A stretch of 64,000 nucleotides of DNA, taken from assembly GCA_963707135.1 (NCBI GenBank), contig CAVPOY010000013.1:186001-250000 (forward strand). Reading direction: 5' to 3'. Below are positions 47,299-55,302 of the stretch, piece after piece. The position numbers and the translations under genes are program-made. Position 1 is the stretch's first letter; every line of letters begins with the position of its first letter. The notes under the pieces are model-generated. The model did no database searches, was not told the DNA's origin, and was given only the letters and a program-made list of their open reading frames with translations. The stretch is from JBGSTR01 sp963707135. Lineage in GTDB: Bacteria; Pseudomonadota; Gammaproteobacteria; Chromatiales; Chromatiaceae.

Positions 47299-47721
47299 CT
47301 ACTTCCGACCTTGGAAGGTGTTTTCCACCAGCGGGCCGCCGGAGAGCTGAGCCGTGTGGCACTGATTGCAGAAGTAGCGCCGGGACGAGACCCGATCGAG
47401 CTTGTTGCCGTCCCGGTCTAGAAAATGGCTGTCCCCGATCTTGGGGGCCTTCTCCTTCTCGTAAGTCTCCGGGCTGTGGCACTTCAGGCAGCCGTTCTGT
47501 CTCAGCGAGATGTCGTATTTCTCGACCTCGTGCGGGACCATCGGCGGCTGCTCCTTGTATGAGCGTTCGATGCCGCCTTGAACCACTTCTACCTTGAATT
47601 TTTCCGGCTCGGCGGAGGCCTTGTCTATATCCTGCCCGCGCAGGGACTCAACACCGAACGCGGTGCCCGCAAGCATGAGCGCGGCCAGGGAAAGGGTAAG
47701 GGTTGCGATTCTCAGCTTCAT
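47299..47721 (-). CDS. napB: Periplasmic nitrate reductase di-heme electron transfer subunit
   Basis: A 140-residue periplasmic protein with a signal peptide (IATLTLSLAALMLAGTAFG) and two c-heme sites: NGCLKCH at about 77-83 and YFCNQCH at about 116-122. PPMVPHEVEKYDISLRQNGC is the typical NapB block with His ligands. It forms the complex with NapA and receives electrons from NapC. It lies between napH and napC on the same strand. Confidence 0.95.
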   Translation of the reverse strand: MKLRIATLTLSLAALMLAGTAFGVESLRGQDIDKASAEPEKFKVEVVQGGIERSYKEQPPMVPHEVEKYDISLRQNGCLKCHSPETYEKEKAPKIGDSHFLDRDGNKLDRVSSRRYFCNQCHTAQLSGGPLVENTFQGRK

Positions 47722-47779
47722 GGCCTTTTCTCCACCACCTCAGTTTCGAATGTGCCGAACGGCCTAACGGGAAACCCGG

Positions 47780-48676
47780 TCAGGCAGTCTGGGTCTCGTT
47801 ACACGCGCCCGGGCGCCCGATCCGGTTGCCAAACCGCGAGCCGTAGCTGAAGACGCCCTTGGCGCAGACATCGATGCAGCGCCCGCAGTTTGTGCAGTTG
47901 ATGTCCAGGATTACCGGGCCGACGCAGTTGTCCGCGCCCTTGAGGGCCGGTTTGATGACTTGCGGCTCCGGACAAACCGCGAAGCAGTCCATGCAGTCGT
48001 CACACTGATCGCGCCGCGCGGCGGTCACGCGAACCAGCGCCCCGCTCCCGATCAGGCCGTAGAAGGCTCCCATCGGGCACAGGCGCCCGCACCAACCGTG
48101 CCTGGCGACGAGCAGGTCGAACATGAAGACCGCGGCGATGATCAGCCATGCCGTGCCCATGCCGAAGATGAGTCCCCGGTGGAACATGGACACCGGGTTG
48201 ACATACTCCCAGACGATAACGCCCGTCAGCAGTGGGAATAGCAGGGCCAGGCCCAGTATCCAGTAACGCAGGTCACGCGACAGGGCGCTGTTTCCGCGCA
48301 GGTCGAACCGCCGCCGCAGCCAGGCCGCCAGATCGGTGACGAGGTTTACCGGGCAGACCCAGGAGCAGAACGCTCGGCCGCCCACCAGTGCATAAAACAC
48401 CAGCACGATCAGCGCCCCGATGGCGCCGCTCAGGACCGGTAGGCTACCGGATAGCATCGATTGGAGGAGCAGGAAGGGATCGGTGAGCGGGAGCACATCG
48501 AGCGTCATGCTGCCCGAGAGGTTGCCCTTGACCACCCAGATCCCGGCCAGGGGTCCCAGGAGAAACAGGGCCAGGATGCCGGTCTGGCTCGCGCGTCTTG
48601 CCAGCAGCCATTTATGGGCGGCTAGCCAACCCTTGGTCGCGATCGCCTCCTTGCCCGGGAAATTCTTGATAGCCAC
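47780..48676 (-). CDS. napH: NapH, ferredoxin-type quinol dehydrogenase membrane subunit
   Basis: A 298-residue polytopic inner-membrane protein with about four helices, the CSWVCPVNLVTDLAAWLRRR and CGRLCPMGAFYG motifs on the cytoplasmic side, and two C-terminal 4Fe-4S sites (CDDCMDCFAVCPEP and CTNCGRCIDVCAKG). NapGH provides a second electron route from quinol to the periplasmic reductase. Its start is three bases from the napG stop, so the two are tightly coupled. Confidence 0.95.
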   Translation of the reverse strand: MAIKNFPGKEAIATKGWLAAHKWLLARRASQTGILALFLLGPLAGIWVVKGNLSGSMTLDVLPLTDPFLLLQSMLSGSLPVLSGAIGALIVLVFYALVGGRAFCSWVCPVNLVTDLAAWLRRRFDLRGNSALSRDLRYWILGLALLFPLLTGVIVWEYVNPVSMFHRGLIFGMGTAWLIIAAVFMFDLLVARHGWCGRLCPMGAFYGLIGSGALVRVTAARRDQCDDCMDCFAVCPEPQVIKPALKGADNCVGPVILDINCTNCGRCIDVCAKGVFSYGSRFGNRIGRPGACNETQTA

Positions 48677-48678
48677 GG

Positions 48679-49536
48679 CTACATCGGCCCCTGCTTATTG
48701 AGCGTATCGAGCGGGTTGTCCGAGAAGGGCACCTCAGCGGCGCCTTCATCGATCAGGCCCTGGCCACCGTGCTCGTAGCGCATCCCCTCGGGGAGGTTGT
48801 ACCGGTGCTCGATATCCGGCGTTACCAGCGAACCGCCGGCCCGCTCCTTCTGCTCCCAGCCAAGCCGGTAGTGTTTGCCCAGTTCGCCCTTGGCGAGTCG
48901 CTGGGGAAGGACCCGGATGGCCGCCTCCTCCAGGATGCAGGCCTCCTCGCATTTGCCGCAGCCGGTGCAGGTATCCGAGTGCACCACCGGGATGAAGAGC
49001 GCGTGTTTGCCGGAGCGCTCGTTGTGCTGGCGCTCCAGCGTGATGGCCTCGTCCTTGATCGGGCAGATCTGATAGCAGACCTCGCAGCGCAGCCCTTGAA
49101 AGGCGATACAGGTCTCCTGATCCACCAGGACGGCGAGGCCCATGCGGGCGTCGTTGATGTCCTCGAGGCCATGATCGAGCGCGTTGGTGGGGCAGGCCGC
49201 CACGCAGGGGATGTCCTCGCACATCTCGCAAGCCTTGTCGCGTGCGATGAAATACGGGGTCCCGGTGGGGATGTTCTGGCCGACCTCGCCCAGGTGGAGC
49301 ATGTCGAACGGACAGTCCCGAACGCAGAGGCCGCAGCGGATGCAGGCCCCATTGAATGCGTCCTCGGGCAGGGCGCCCGGGGGTCTGAGATAGTGGGCGG
49401 GCAGTGACGACGCCCGATTGGAGTAGAGCCCGAGCCCGAGTCCCAGCAGGCTCACCCCGCAGGCAGTCTTGAGCACGTCGCCCATGAACCGGCGGCGCGT
49501 GACGCCTTTTCTTCGGATGGACTCGAGGTCTGCCAT
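48679..49536 (-). CDS. napG: NapG, ferredoxin-type protein
   Basis: A 285-residue periplasmic iron-sulfur protein. A twin-arginine signal (VTRRRFMGDVLKTACGVSLLGLGLGL) is followed by four ferredoxin-type cysteine clusters: CIRCGLCVRDCPF, CEMCEDIPCVAACP, CEVCYQICP and CTGCGKCEEAC. It docks with the membrane subunit NapH and hands electrons toward NapA. Length is slightly above the E. coli protein. It directly follows napA in the operon. Confidence 0.95.
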   Translation of the reverse strand: MADLESIRRKGVTRRRFMGDVLKTACGVSLLGLGLGLYSNRASSLPAHYLRPPGALPEDAFNGACIRCGLCVRDCPFDMLHLGEVGQNIPTGTPYFIARDKACEMCEDIPCVAACPTNALDHGLEDINDARMGLAVLVDQETCIAFQGLRCEVCYQICPIKDEAITLERQHNERSGKHALFIPVVHSDTCTGCGKCEEACILEEAAIRVLPQRLAKGELGKHYRLGWEQKERAGGSLVTPDIEHRYNLPEGMRYEHGGQGLIDEGAAEVPFSDNPLDTLNKQGPM

Positions 49537-49615
49537 TAACGCCTAGCCTCGCCGGCCTCCAGGTGGGCAGGGTCCACCCCGGGGCGGCCTTATTTATGGT
49601 TGAGCCTTTCCCAAC

Positions 49616-52180
49616 CTATGCCTTTTCCACCTTGCAGGCGCACTTCTTGAAGTCCGTTTCTTTCGACAACGGGCAGGTGGCATCCAGGGTCAGCTTGTTG
49701 ACCAGACGTCCCGCGTCGAACCAGGGGATGAACACCATGCCCTCGGGCGGACGGTTGCGGCCGCGGGTCTCGATGCGCGCCGTGATATCGCCGCGGCGAG
49801 TGCTGATCTTGGCCACCTGTCCGTCGCGCAGCTTAAACTTCTTGGCATCCTTTTTGTTCATGAAGAGTTGCGCTTCCGGCACCGCCCGGTAGAGCTCCGG
49901 CACACGCCGGGTCATGGATCCGGAGTGCCAGTGTTCGAGCACCCGTCCGGTGGACAGCCAAAGCGGATAATCGGCGTCCGGACTCTCCGCCGGCGGGTCG
50001 TAGGGCGCGAAGATGATGTTCGCCTTGCCGTCCTTGTTGCCATAGAAGTAGGCGCCGTTCTGGGCGACCTCGGGATTCTTCGCCTTCACGTAGGGGTCAT
50101 AGCCCTCGCGAAAGCGCCAGAGGGTTTCCTTGCCGTCGACGACTGGCCAGCGCAGGCCCCGCACCTGGTGGTAGGTATCGAAGTCGGCCAAGTCATGGGC
50201 ATGGCCGCGGCCGAACGCCGCGTACTCCTCGAACATGCCCTTCTGGACGTAGTACCCGAAGTCCTCGCTCTCGTGGTTGCCGTATTCATTGCCGCGGTCG
50301 TCAACCACCTTGCCCTCGAAGGGAAACTTGTCGACCACACCATTCGCGAACAGGATGTCGTAAAGGGTCTTGCCCCGGTATTCCGGCTTCTGGGCCAAGA
50401 GCTCTTCGGGCCAGACCTCCTCCACCGGGAAGCGTTTGGAGAACTCCATGACCTGCCACATGTCGGACTTGGACTCGCCGGGGGCCGCCACCTGCTGACG
50501 CCAGAACTGGGTGCGCCGCTCGGCGTTTCCGTAGGCACCCTCCTTCTCGGTCCACATTGCGGTGGGCAGGATCAGGTCGGCCGCCTGCGCCGAGACCGTC
50601 GGGTACGGATCCGACACCGTGATGAAGTTGTCTGGGTTGCGCCAGCCGGGGAACATCTCCTCGTTGATGTTCGGGCCCGCCTGCATGTTGTTGTTGCACT
50701 GCTGCCAGTAGCAATTCATCTTGCCGTCCTTGAGCATGCGCTGCATCAGCACCGCGTGGTACCCGATATTCTCGTTCAGCGTTCCCTCGGGCAGCTGCCA
50801 GGCCTTCTCGGTGATCGCGCGGTGCTCTGGGTTCATCACGACCATGTCAGCCGGCAAGCGGTGCGCGAAAGTACCGACCTCGCGGGCGGTGCCGCAGGCG
50901 GAGGGCTGACCGGTCAGCGAGAACGGGCCGTTTCCGGGCTGGGAGATCTTCCCGACCAGCAGATGGACGTTGTACATGTTGCCGTTCACCCAGCTGCCGC
51001 GGGTATGCTGGTTGAAACCCATGGTCCAGAAGGAAACGACCTTTTTGTTGGGGTCCGCGTAGACCTTGGCCAGGCGCTCCAGCTGGTCCTTGGGCACTCC
51101 GCTGAGCTCGGCCGTGTAGTCCAGGGTGTAGGGCTCCACCAGCTTCGCGAACTCCTCGAAGGTGATGGGGGAGGCCGCCATCGGATTGCCTTTTTTCTCG
51201 CCGGGCTTGTTGGGGTCCGGATAGCCGTTGTTGGTCGCCGCCTGCTCCAGCGGGTTGTTTGGGCGCAGCCCATAGCCGATGTTCGTCGCGGTCTGTTTGA
51301 AGTTGACGTGCTTGTCGACGAACTCCTTGTTCACGTGCCCGTTCTGGATGATGTAGTTGCAGATGTAGTTCTGGATCGCGAGATCCGTCTGCGGCTTGAA
51401 CACGACCGGATTGTCTGCCAGCTCAAAGCAGCGGTTCTCGAAGGTCGAAAGCACGTGCACCTCACACCCTTCTTTCGTTAGGCGCGTGTCGGTCAGGCGC
51501 GACCACAGGATCGGGTGCATCTCGGCCATGTTCGCGCCCCAGAGCACGAAGACGTCCGCGTGCTCGAGGTCGTCGTAGCAGCCCATCGGCTCATCGATAC
51601 CGAAGTGGCGCATGAAAGCCACTACCGCGGAGGCCATGCAGTGCCGGGCATTGGGGTCCAGGTTATTGGAGCGCAGTCCGGCCTTAATGAACTTGGAGGC
51701 GGCGTAGCCTTCCCAGACCGTCCACTGGCCGGAGCCGAACATGCCGACCCGGGTGACTCCGTTCTCCTTCTTCAGGGCCTCTTTCCACTTCTCGGCCATG
51801 ACGTCGAAGGCCTCGTCCCAGGAGACGGGCTCGAACTGGCCGTTCTTATCGAACTTACCGTTGGTCTTACGAAGCAAGGGCTGGGTGAGCCGGTCCTTGC
51901 CGTACATGATCTTCGGCAGGAAGTAGCCCTTGATGCAGTTGAGGCCTCGATTTACCGGGGCGTCCGGGTCGCCCTGGCTGGCGACCACCATGCCGTCCTT
52001 GACGCCAACCAGCACGCTGCAGCCGGTGCCGCAGAATCGGCATGGGGCCTTGTCCCAGCGGATGCCCTCGTCGCCCTCGGCTGCCATTAACTGGGTGCTG
52101 ACCGGAAGGGTGACGCCGGCGGCCGCGGCCGCGGCCATCGCCGCCTGGGATTTGATGAAGTCACGCCGGGTGATGGTCAT
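49616..52180 (-). CDS. napA: Periplasmic nitrate reductase catalytic subunit
   Basis: An 854-residue molybdoenzyme reducing nitrate to nitrite in the periplasm. A Tat signal (TRRDFIKSQAAMAAAAAAG) starts the protein. The 4Fe-4S cluster ligands are Cys47, Cys50, Cys54 and Cys82 (CRFCGTGC ... NCIKG). The molybdenum-binding Cys is in NARHCMASAVVAF near 180, which separates Nap from Asp-coordinated Nar enzymes. The bis-MGD domain and C-terminal cofactor-binding fold (SGSMTRRVPELYRA) are complete. The ATG at 52180 gives the normal Tat leader, though the frame is open to 52213. Its start overlaps napD by 20 bases. Confidence 0.97.
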   Translation of the reverse strand: MTITRRDFIKSQAAMAAAAAAGVTLPVSTQLMAAEGDEGIRWDKAPCRFCGTGCSVLVGVKDGMVVASQGDPDAPVNRGLNCIKGYFLPKIMYGKDRLTQPLLRKTNGKFDKNGQFEPVSWDEAFDVMAEKWKEALKKENGVTRVGMFGSGQWTVWEGYAASKFIKAGLRSNNLDPNARHCMASAVVAFMRHFGIDEPMGCYDDLEHADVFVLWGANMAEMHPILWSRLTDTRLTKEGCEVHVLSTFENRCFELADNPVVFKPQTDLAIQNYICNYIIQNGHVNKEFVDKHVNFKQTATNIGYGLRPNNPLEQAATNNGYPDPNKPGEKKGNPMAASPITFEEFAKLVEPYTLDYTAELSGVPKDQLERLAKVYADPNKKVVSFWTMGFNQHTRGSWVNGNMYNVHLLVGKISQPGNGPFSLTGQPSACGTAREVGTFAHRLPADMVVMNPEHRAITEKAWQLPEGTLNENIGYHAVLMQRMLKDGKMNCYWQQCNNNMQAGPNINEEMFPGWRNPDNFITVSDPYPTVSAQAADLILPTAMWTEKEGAYGNAERRTQFWRQQVAAPGESKSDMWQVMEFSKRFPVEEVWPEELLAQKPEYRGKTLYDILFANGVVDKFPFEGKVVDDRGNEYGNHESEDFGYYVQKGMFEEYAAFGRGHAHDLADFDTYHQVRGLRWPVVDGKETLWRFREGYDPYVKAKNPEVAQNGAYFYGNKDGKANIIFAPYDPPAESPDADYPLWLSTGRVLEHWHSGSMTRRVPELYRAVPEAQLFMNKKDAKKFKLRDGQVAKISTRRGDITARIETRGRNRPPEGMVFIPWFDAGRLVNKLTLDATCPLSKETDFKKCACKVEKA

Positions 52181-52433
52181 GGGGTTGCTCCTCCGTCTGG
52201 ATATCGCTGCCACCGTAGTGGTAAATCAAAACCGTGCTGATTACGCCGGGAACGTCGTTCAGTAAGCCGAGTGTATCGGCCGCGTGGGTCTCTGCCGTGT
52301 CCTCCAGGGTCAGCACCAGCCTGCCCTGCTCGACGCCTCCGTGGACCTGGACGCCCGGCAGCTCCGAGAGCCTCGCGGCGACCTGGGGCCCCTGATCCGG
52401 CCGGGCGTGGACGACACAGCTACAGATATTCAT
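52161..52433 (-). CDS. napD: NapD chaperone
   Basis: A 90-residue cytoplasmic protein of the NapD family, starting MNICSCVVHARPDQGPQV and containing the VHGGVEQGRLVLTLED and DTLGLLNDVPGVISTVLIYHY blocks. NapD binds the Tat signal peptide of NapA and delays export until the cofactor is loaded. It overlaps napA by 20 bases and follows napF by 10 bases, in the standard operon order. The His-rich tail (HDHHPA) is a small local variation. Confidence 0.93.
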   Translation of the reverse strand: MNICSCVVHARPDQGPQVAARLSELPGVQVHGGVEQGRLVLTLEDTAETHAADTLGLLNDVPGVISTVLIYHYGGSDIQTEEQPHDHHPA

Positions 52434-52443
52434 AGGCTGCCCT

Positions 52444-53000
52444 CTACGGCAAACTTTCGATCGGTCTTCGCAACCGGCGGGCCGTGTCGCGGATCAGCGA
52501 GATGGCCCGCGCCGGGCACCTGGACAGGCACACCCCGCAACCCGTGCAGGCCTCCGCGCTCAACTGGGGGGCCGTCGCGCCCCCGACCCGCGGCGGGAAA
52601 CGGATCGCCCCCTCGTCGCAGACCTCGCCGCAGCTGCGGCAGATGACGCCGGCGTAGGCCACGCACCCGGCACCGATCGCGGCAATCCGGTCCCAGGGGC
52701 GGTCGCGCCGGGGATCGCCGCTCAGTGCCCTGCCCCGGCACGCCGTAGGCACTCTCCGCAGAACGTGCAGCCGGCGTCGGCGAGCCGCACCTCGGGGAAG
52801 CCCCCGTCGCCATGGACGATGACTCCGTCGGGGCATTGGCGGATGCAATCGCCGCAGCGGTCGCAGGCCTGGGTGAACTCGGCGTCGGACACTGCCCACG
52901 GGGGGCGGAGCGGGGGTGGACCCGGCCGAGCACGCCCTCGCAGGAGATCGCGTCGCGATAGCTGAGGGGGAGTCACCGCGGTGTCGGTACTGAATCGCAT
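52444..53000 (-). CDS. napF: NapF ferredoxin-type protein, one frameshift
   Basis: About 185 codons. The N-terminus has RRDLLRGRARP, usual for NapF, then CDRCGDCIRQCPDG and CTFCGEC. The frame then changes near 52747 and continues as GRALSGDPRRDRPWDRIAAI, CRSCGEVCDEGAIRF and CTGCGVCLSRCPARAIS. A single missing base would restore one protein with the normal three to four ferredoxin clusters. NapF is a cytoplasmic iron-sulfur protein that helps assemble NapA. It is the first gene of the operon, downstream of two FNR/DNR-type boxes. ATG 53000 is favoured over an in-frame ATG 30 bases upstream. Confidence 0.82.
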
Positions 53001-53039
53001 GCCGACCGCTATTCCTATCCCTTGAGCCAAATTTAGTAC

Positions 53040-53053
53040 TTGAGCAAGATCAA
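53040..53053. promoter_or_regulatory. FNR/DNR-type box, proximal to napF
   Basis: TTGAGCAAGATCAA matches the TTGAT-N4-ATCAA consensus of FNR/DNR/ANR regulators with one mismatch. It is centred about 46 bases upstream of the napF start. It may overlap or follow the start of transcription if the stronger distal box drives the promoter. Confidence 0.65.
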
Positions 53054-53078
53054 GGAAGCCATGCCACCGCGGATTCCG

Positions 53079-53092
53079 TTGATCCAGATCAA
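53079..53092. promoter_or_regulatory. FNR/DNR-type box, distal to napF (perfect match)
   Basis: TTGATCCAGATCAA is a perfect TTGAT-N4-ATCAA palindrome. It is 39 bases centre-to-centre from the proximal box, and lies between the regulator gene stop (53123) and napF. With classical -41.5 spacing transcription would begin near 53044. Anaerobic or nitric-oxide-dependent control of the nap operon is expected. Confidence 0.8.
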
Positions 53093-53122
53093 CTTAAGGA
53101 GGTATCGGTTGGGATCCGGCTA

Positions 53123-53854
53123 TTACTCGTTCGCGGCGGCCAGTCTGTCCTTATCGCCCTCAACATAAATGCTGAGCCGGGCCAGGGAGGGGATTCGGAC
53201 CTTGCGCCGATCCACCTCGACCAGGCCCTGCCGCGCCAACTCATGGAGCTCGCGGGAGAAGGTCTCCGCGCTCTGGTTAAGTGTCGAGGCTACAAGCGCC
53301 TTGGACGTAGGCAGGGTCACCACGGCAACGTTCCCGGAACACGGGCTGCGGGAGGCCTTGTCCGGCAAGAAATGCATCAGGCGCTGGCCAGCCGACAACA
53401 GGCAGCAGGACTCTAGGTCGCGAATCAGTCGGTACACCTCGCGGGCCACCGAACGCAGAAGGATTGCGGAGACGTCCGGCCAGCGAGACATCGCCTCGTT
53501 GAGCCGCTCACGACAGATGTGCAGCAGTCGCGACTGACTGAGTACCTGGGCGAACACCGGGTAGGGCTCATCGAGCACGGCGGCGGCCAAACCGAATAGG
53601 CTGCCGGGTAGAATGAGGTCCAGGACCCGTTCGGACCCGTCGGTGGAAAGTGCGGCCAGCTTTACGCTGCCGTTAAGCAAACAGTAGACGCCGGTCGGGG
53701 GACTTCCGCGTTCGTACAATATCTGGCCACGCCGCGCCGAGCGCAGCTGGCTGCCCCCGGCGATAAATCTGGCCGCGGCTATGTCGAGTTCGCTAAGGGC
53801 TGTATTACCCAGCAGATGGGGGAGAAAGACGGCGGCACGGTCTTTGTCGTTCAT
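53123..53854 (-). CDS. Crp/Fnr-family transcriptional regulator (DNR-like)
   Basis: A 243-residue regulator. The N-terminal cNMP-binding fold runs about 20-135 (GQILYERGSPPTGVYCLLNGSVKLA), followed by a long dimer helix and a Crp-type helix-turn-helix at about 165-235 (TLPTSKALVASTLNQSAETFSREL). The four-Cys pattern of true FNR oxygen sensors is missing; only CC near 150 is present, so a DNR-like nitric oxide or redox sensor is more likely. The E-x-x-S-R recognition helix (SAETFSRELHEL) fits a TTGAT-N4-ATCAA site. It lies just upstream of the two such boxes that precede napF, on the same strand. The ATG at 53854 gives a typical N-terminus; the frame is open to 53938. Confidence 0.88.
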   Translation of the reverse strand: MNDKDRAAVFLPHLLGNTALSELDIAAARFIAGGSQLRSARRGQILYERGSPPTGVYCLLNGSVKLAALSTDGSERVLDLILPGSLFGLAAAVLDEPYPVFAQVLSQSRLLHICRERLNEAMSRWPDVSAILLRSVAREVYRLIRDLESCCLLSAGQRLMHFLPDKASRSPCSGNVAVVTLPTSKALVASTLNQSAETFSRELHELARQGLVEVDRRKVRIPSLARLSIYVEGDKDRLAAANE

Positions 53855-54354
53855 TGCACGGGTTCGGCACGATTTACCGCCTGCCATGTCCCTGAACGGA
53901 CGTCGGCGGGCACGCTTGGCGAAGAGCGCAAGGGGCAATTGCAGAAAAGCCTTGGAAAAAGTTTAGGAGATACCTCCCGGTTGGTAGCTCCACAGTTTCT
54001 GTCCCTTTTCTAGAAGCGGTTCGCCCGCCGGATTTCTGCGGCGCTACAACGGTGTCCGCCTCGCAGGCGCCTCAGTCCGGGAGACCGCCCCTGCAATACT
54101 CGCGGTCTGTCACGGTACTGGCGGAGGCGCACCGATCCGAGCGTCGGGAACTCATCCCGGGAACACGACTTGCGGGCCTTGCTTAAGGCTAAGCGGGGCG
54201 GTTGCTTTCCCCGGCATTTTGGGGCTTCAGCGTGCCTGTTCTGTGGCCGGCATTTGCCTTGCCGGCGGGAACGCGACCGGGGAGACGGCGAGGGAGCTGA
54301 CGTGCCGCCCGCGTCTGGCATCGAGGGGCTGGGCACCGCTGACGGAAATCGATG
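53855..54354. other. Intergenic region between regulator and ICE attachment site
   Basis: About 500 bases in which I see no supported gene. The part near 53940-53990 is locally AT-richer and may carry the promoter of the Crp/Fnr gene. It is the last stretch of chromosome before the tRNA-Leu fragment that marks the ICE end. Confidence 0.4.
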
Positions 54355-54412
54355 TGGTGCGCGGAGGGGGACTCGAACCCCCACGCCTTGCGGCACTGGA
54401 ACCTAAATCCAA
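54355..54412 (-). other. 3' fragment of tRNA-Leu(TAG); attachment site (left end of ICE)
   Basis: The minus strand reads TTGGATTTAGGTTCCAGTGC, then CGCAAGGCGTGG and GGGTTCGAGTCCCCCTCCGC, ending GCACCA. This matches the anticodon arm (TAG), variable arm, T-arm, 3' acceptor strand and CCA of tRNA-Leu(TAG). The 5' part, with acceptor strand and D-arm, is missing: the sequence beyond 54412 is unrelated. ICEs of this class insert at the 3' end of tRNA genes and leave such a copy at the far end. Orientation predicts the intact tRNA gene lies on the minus strand beyond the right end of the element, outside the window. Confidence 0.8.
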
Positions 54413-54721
54413 TCCGCCCATCGAACCCTCTATTTTTCATAAAGTTAGCGCATCCGGCCCCGCGCTTTCGTGACCTAACGTGACTCGGAGTGCCTGTAGG
54501 TGCCTGCATCGCGTCACGTTTCAGTCACGCCGCGTACCGGTGCAGGAGAAGGCCGATAGCCGCAGCGCGAGGCCCGAAACGCCCGTGGATTATAGCTTTG
54601 ACGTCTATTCGACGCGGTAAGGGATCGTTGTCGCAGAAGGGCCGCTCGGGGAAGCATCGGGCGGATGCTCGACGGCCGAGTCGCGGCATTGAGTTCTGTC
54701 CGTAAGGAGACGGCGTATCAG
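54413..54721. other. ICE left-end non-coding stretch
   Basis: About 310 bases between the attachment site and the first ICE gene. No supported gene. The sequence repeats the word GTGAC/TCACG several times between 54470 and 54530 (CGTGACCTAACGTGACT ... CGTCACGTTTCAGTCACG), which could be arm-type binding sites for the recombinase. This is only a suggestion from the pattern. Confidence 0.35.
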
Positions 54722-54992
54722 TCAGAGCAGTTGCGCGAGAGCACTGGACTCGAGCCCCTCCGAGAAGGTCAGGACGGTCGAGGCGCGCGTCTGCCACAGT
54801 CGGCCGTCCTGAGGGTCGATGTTGAAATCGTTCAGGGCGATCAGGTTTCGCGACTAGGAGTTGGTGCGATGCGCCCACTTGGGTATCGAGCGTGATGCCG
54901 CGCAGCTCTGGGACACGGTCCGCCGAGCCGTCCCCGTAGGTGACGCGCAGCGTTACGGCGATGAACGTCGCGCCGCCCAAGGGGAAGTTCAC
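54722..54992 (-). CDS. Hypothetical ICE protein, divergent from the HTH gene, one frameshift
   Basis: About 90 codons beginning at GTG 54992 (FPLGGATFIAVTLRVTYGDG ... VPELRGITLDTQ). After HQLLV the frame changes near 54847, where three A on the coding strand would need to be two, and continues as LIALNDFNIDPQDGRLWQTR, then ASTVLTFSEGLESSALAQLL before the stop at 54722. The two halves together look like a plausible small soluble protein with alternating beta-strand character. I do not recognise the family. It is transcribed away from the regulator gene, with only 21 bases between the two starts, so they may share control. Confidence 0.5.
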
Positions 54993-55013
54993 CGCGGAGG
55001 GGGTGCGTGCTGC

Positions 55014-55301
55014 ATGAGCGATCGCGGATCAGAGTTTGCCGTTTCGTGTCGAGGAATGCCCGGAGGGCATGGGGAGGGCAGATTGGCAACCATCGTCGGG
55101 CGGAACATCCGCCGCATCCGCAAACAGTCAGGCTACTCCCAGGCCAGGCTCGCCAGGCTGGCACGCATGTCCCAACCCTGGATCTGCCGCCTCGAGACCG
55201 GTGACGAGAACCCCACGCTCGCCAGCGTGACGCGGATCGCCCGTGCATTGGGCGTCAATGTCGCCCAGTTGCTGCAGAACCCCGCCGACCGAGCCGGCTG
55301 A
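55014..55301 (+). CDS. XRE-family helix-turn-helix regulator
   Basis: A 95-residue DNA-binding protein with a Cro/C1-type HTH at about residues 28-85: TIVGRNIRRIRKQSGYSQAR, then LARLARMSQPWICRLETGDE and NPTLASVTRIARALGV. The ATG at 55014 follows GGAGGGGG. It is the first rightward gene of the ICE and its stop touches the next gene's GTG start (TGAGGTG), so it is probably co-transcribed with the replication module and may repress it. Confidence 0.85.
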   Translation: MSDRGSEFAVSCRGMPGGHGEGRLATIVGRNIRRIRKQSGYSQARLARLARMSQPWICRLETGDENPTLASVTRIARALGVNVAQLLQNPADRAG

Positions 55302-55302
55302 G

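Noticed and set aside
49868..51481. 537-codon plus-strand frame
   Set aside because: Antisense of napA.
54355..54440. Complete tRNA-Leu gene
   Set aside because: The D-arm and 5' acceptor strand cannot be found beyond 54412; only the 3' part is present.
54219..54473. Short plus-strand frame crossing the tRNA-Leu fragment
   Set aside because: It overlaps the tRNA remnant and has no protein features.
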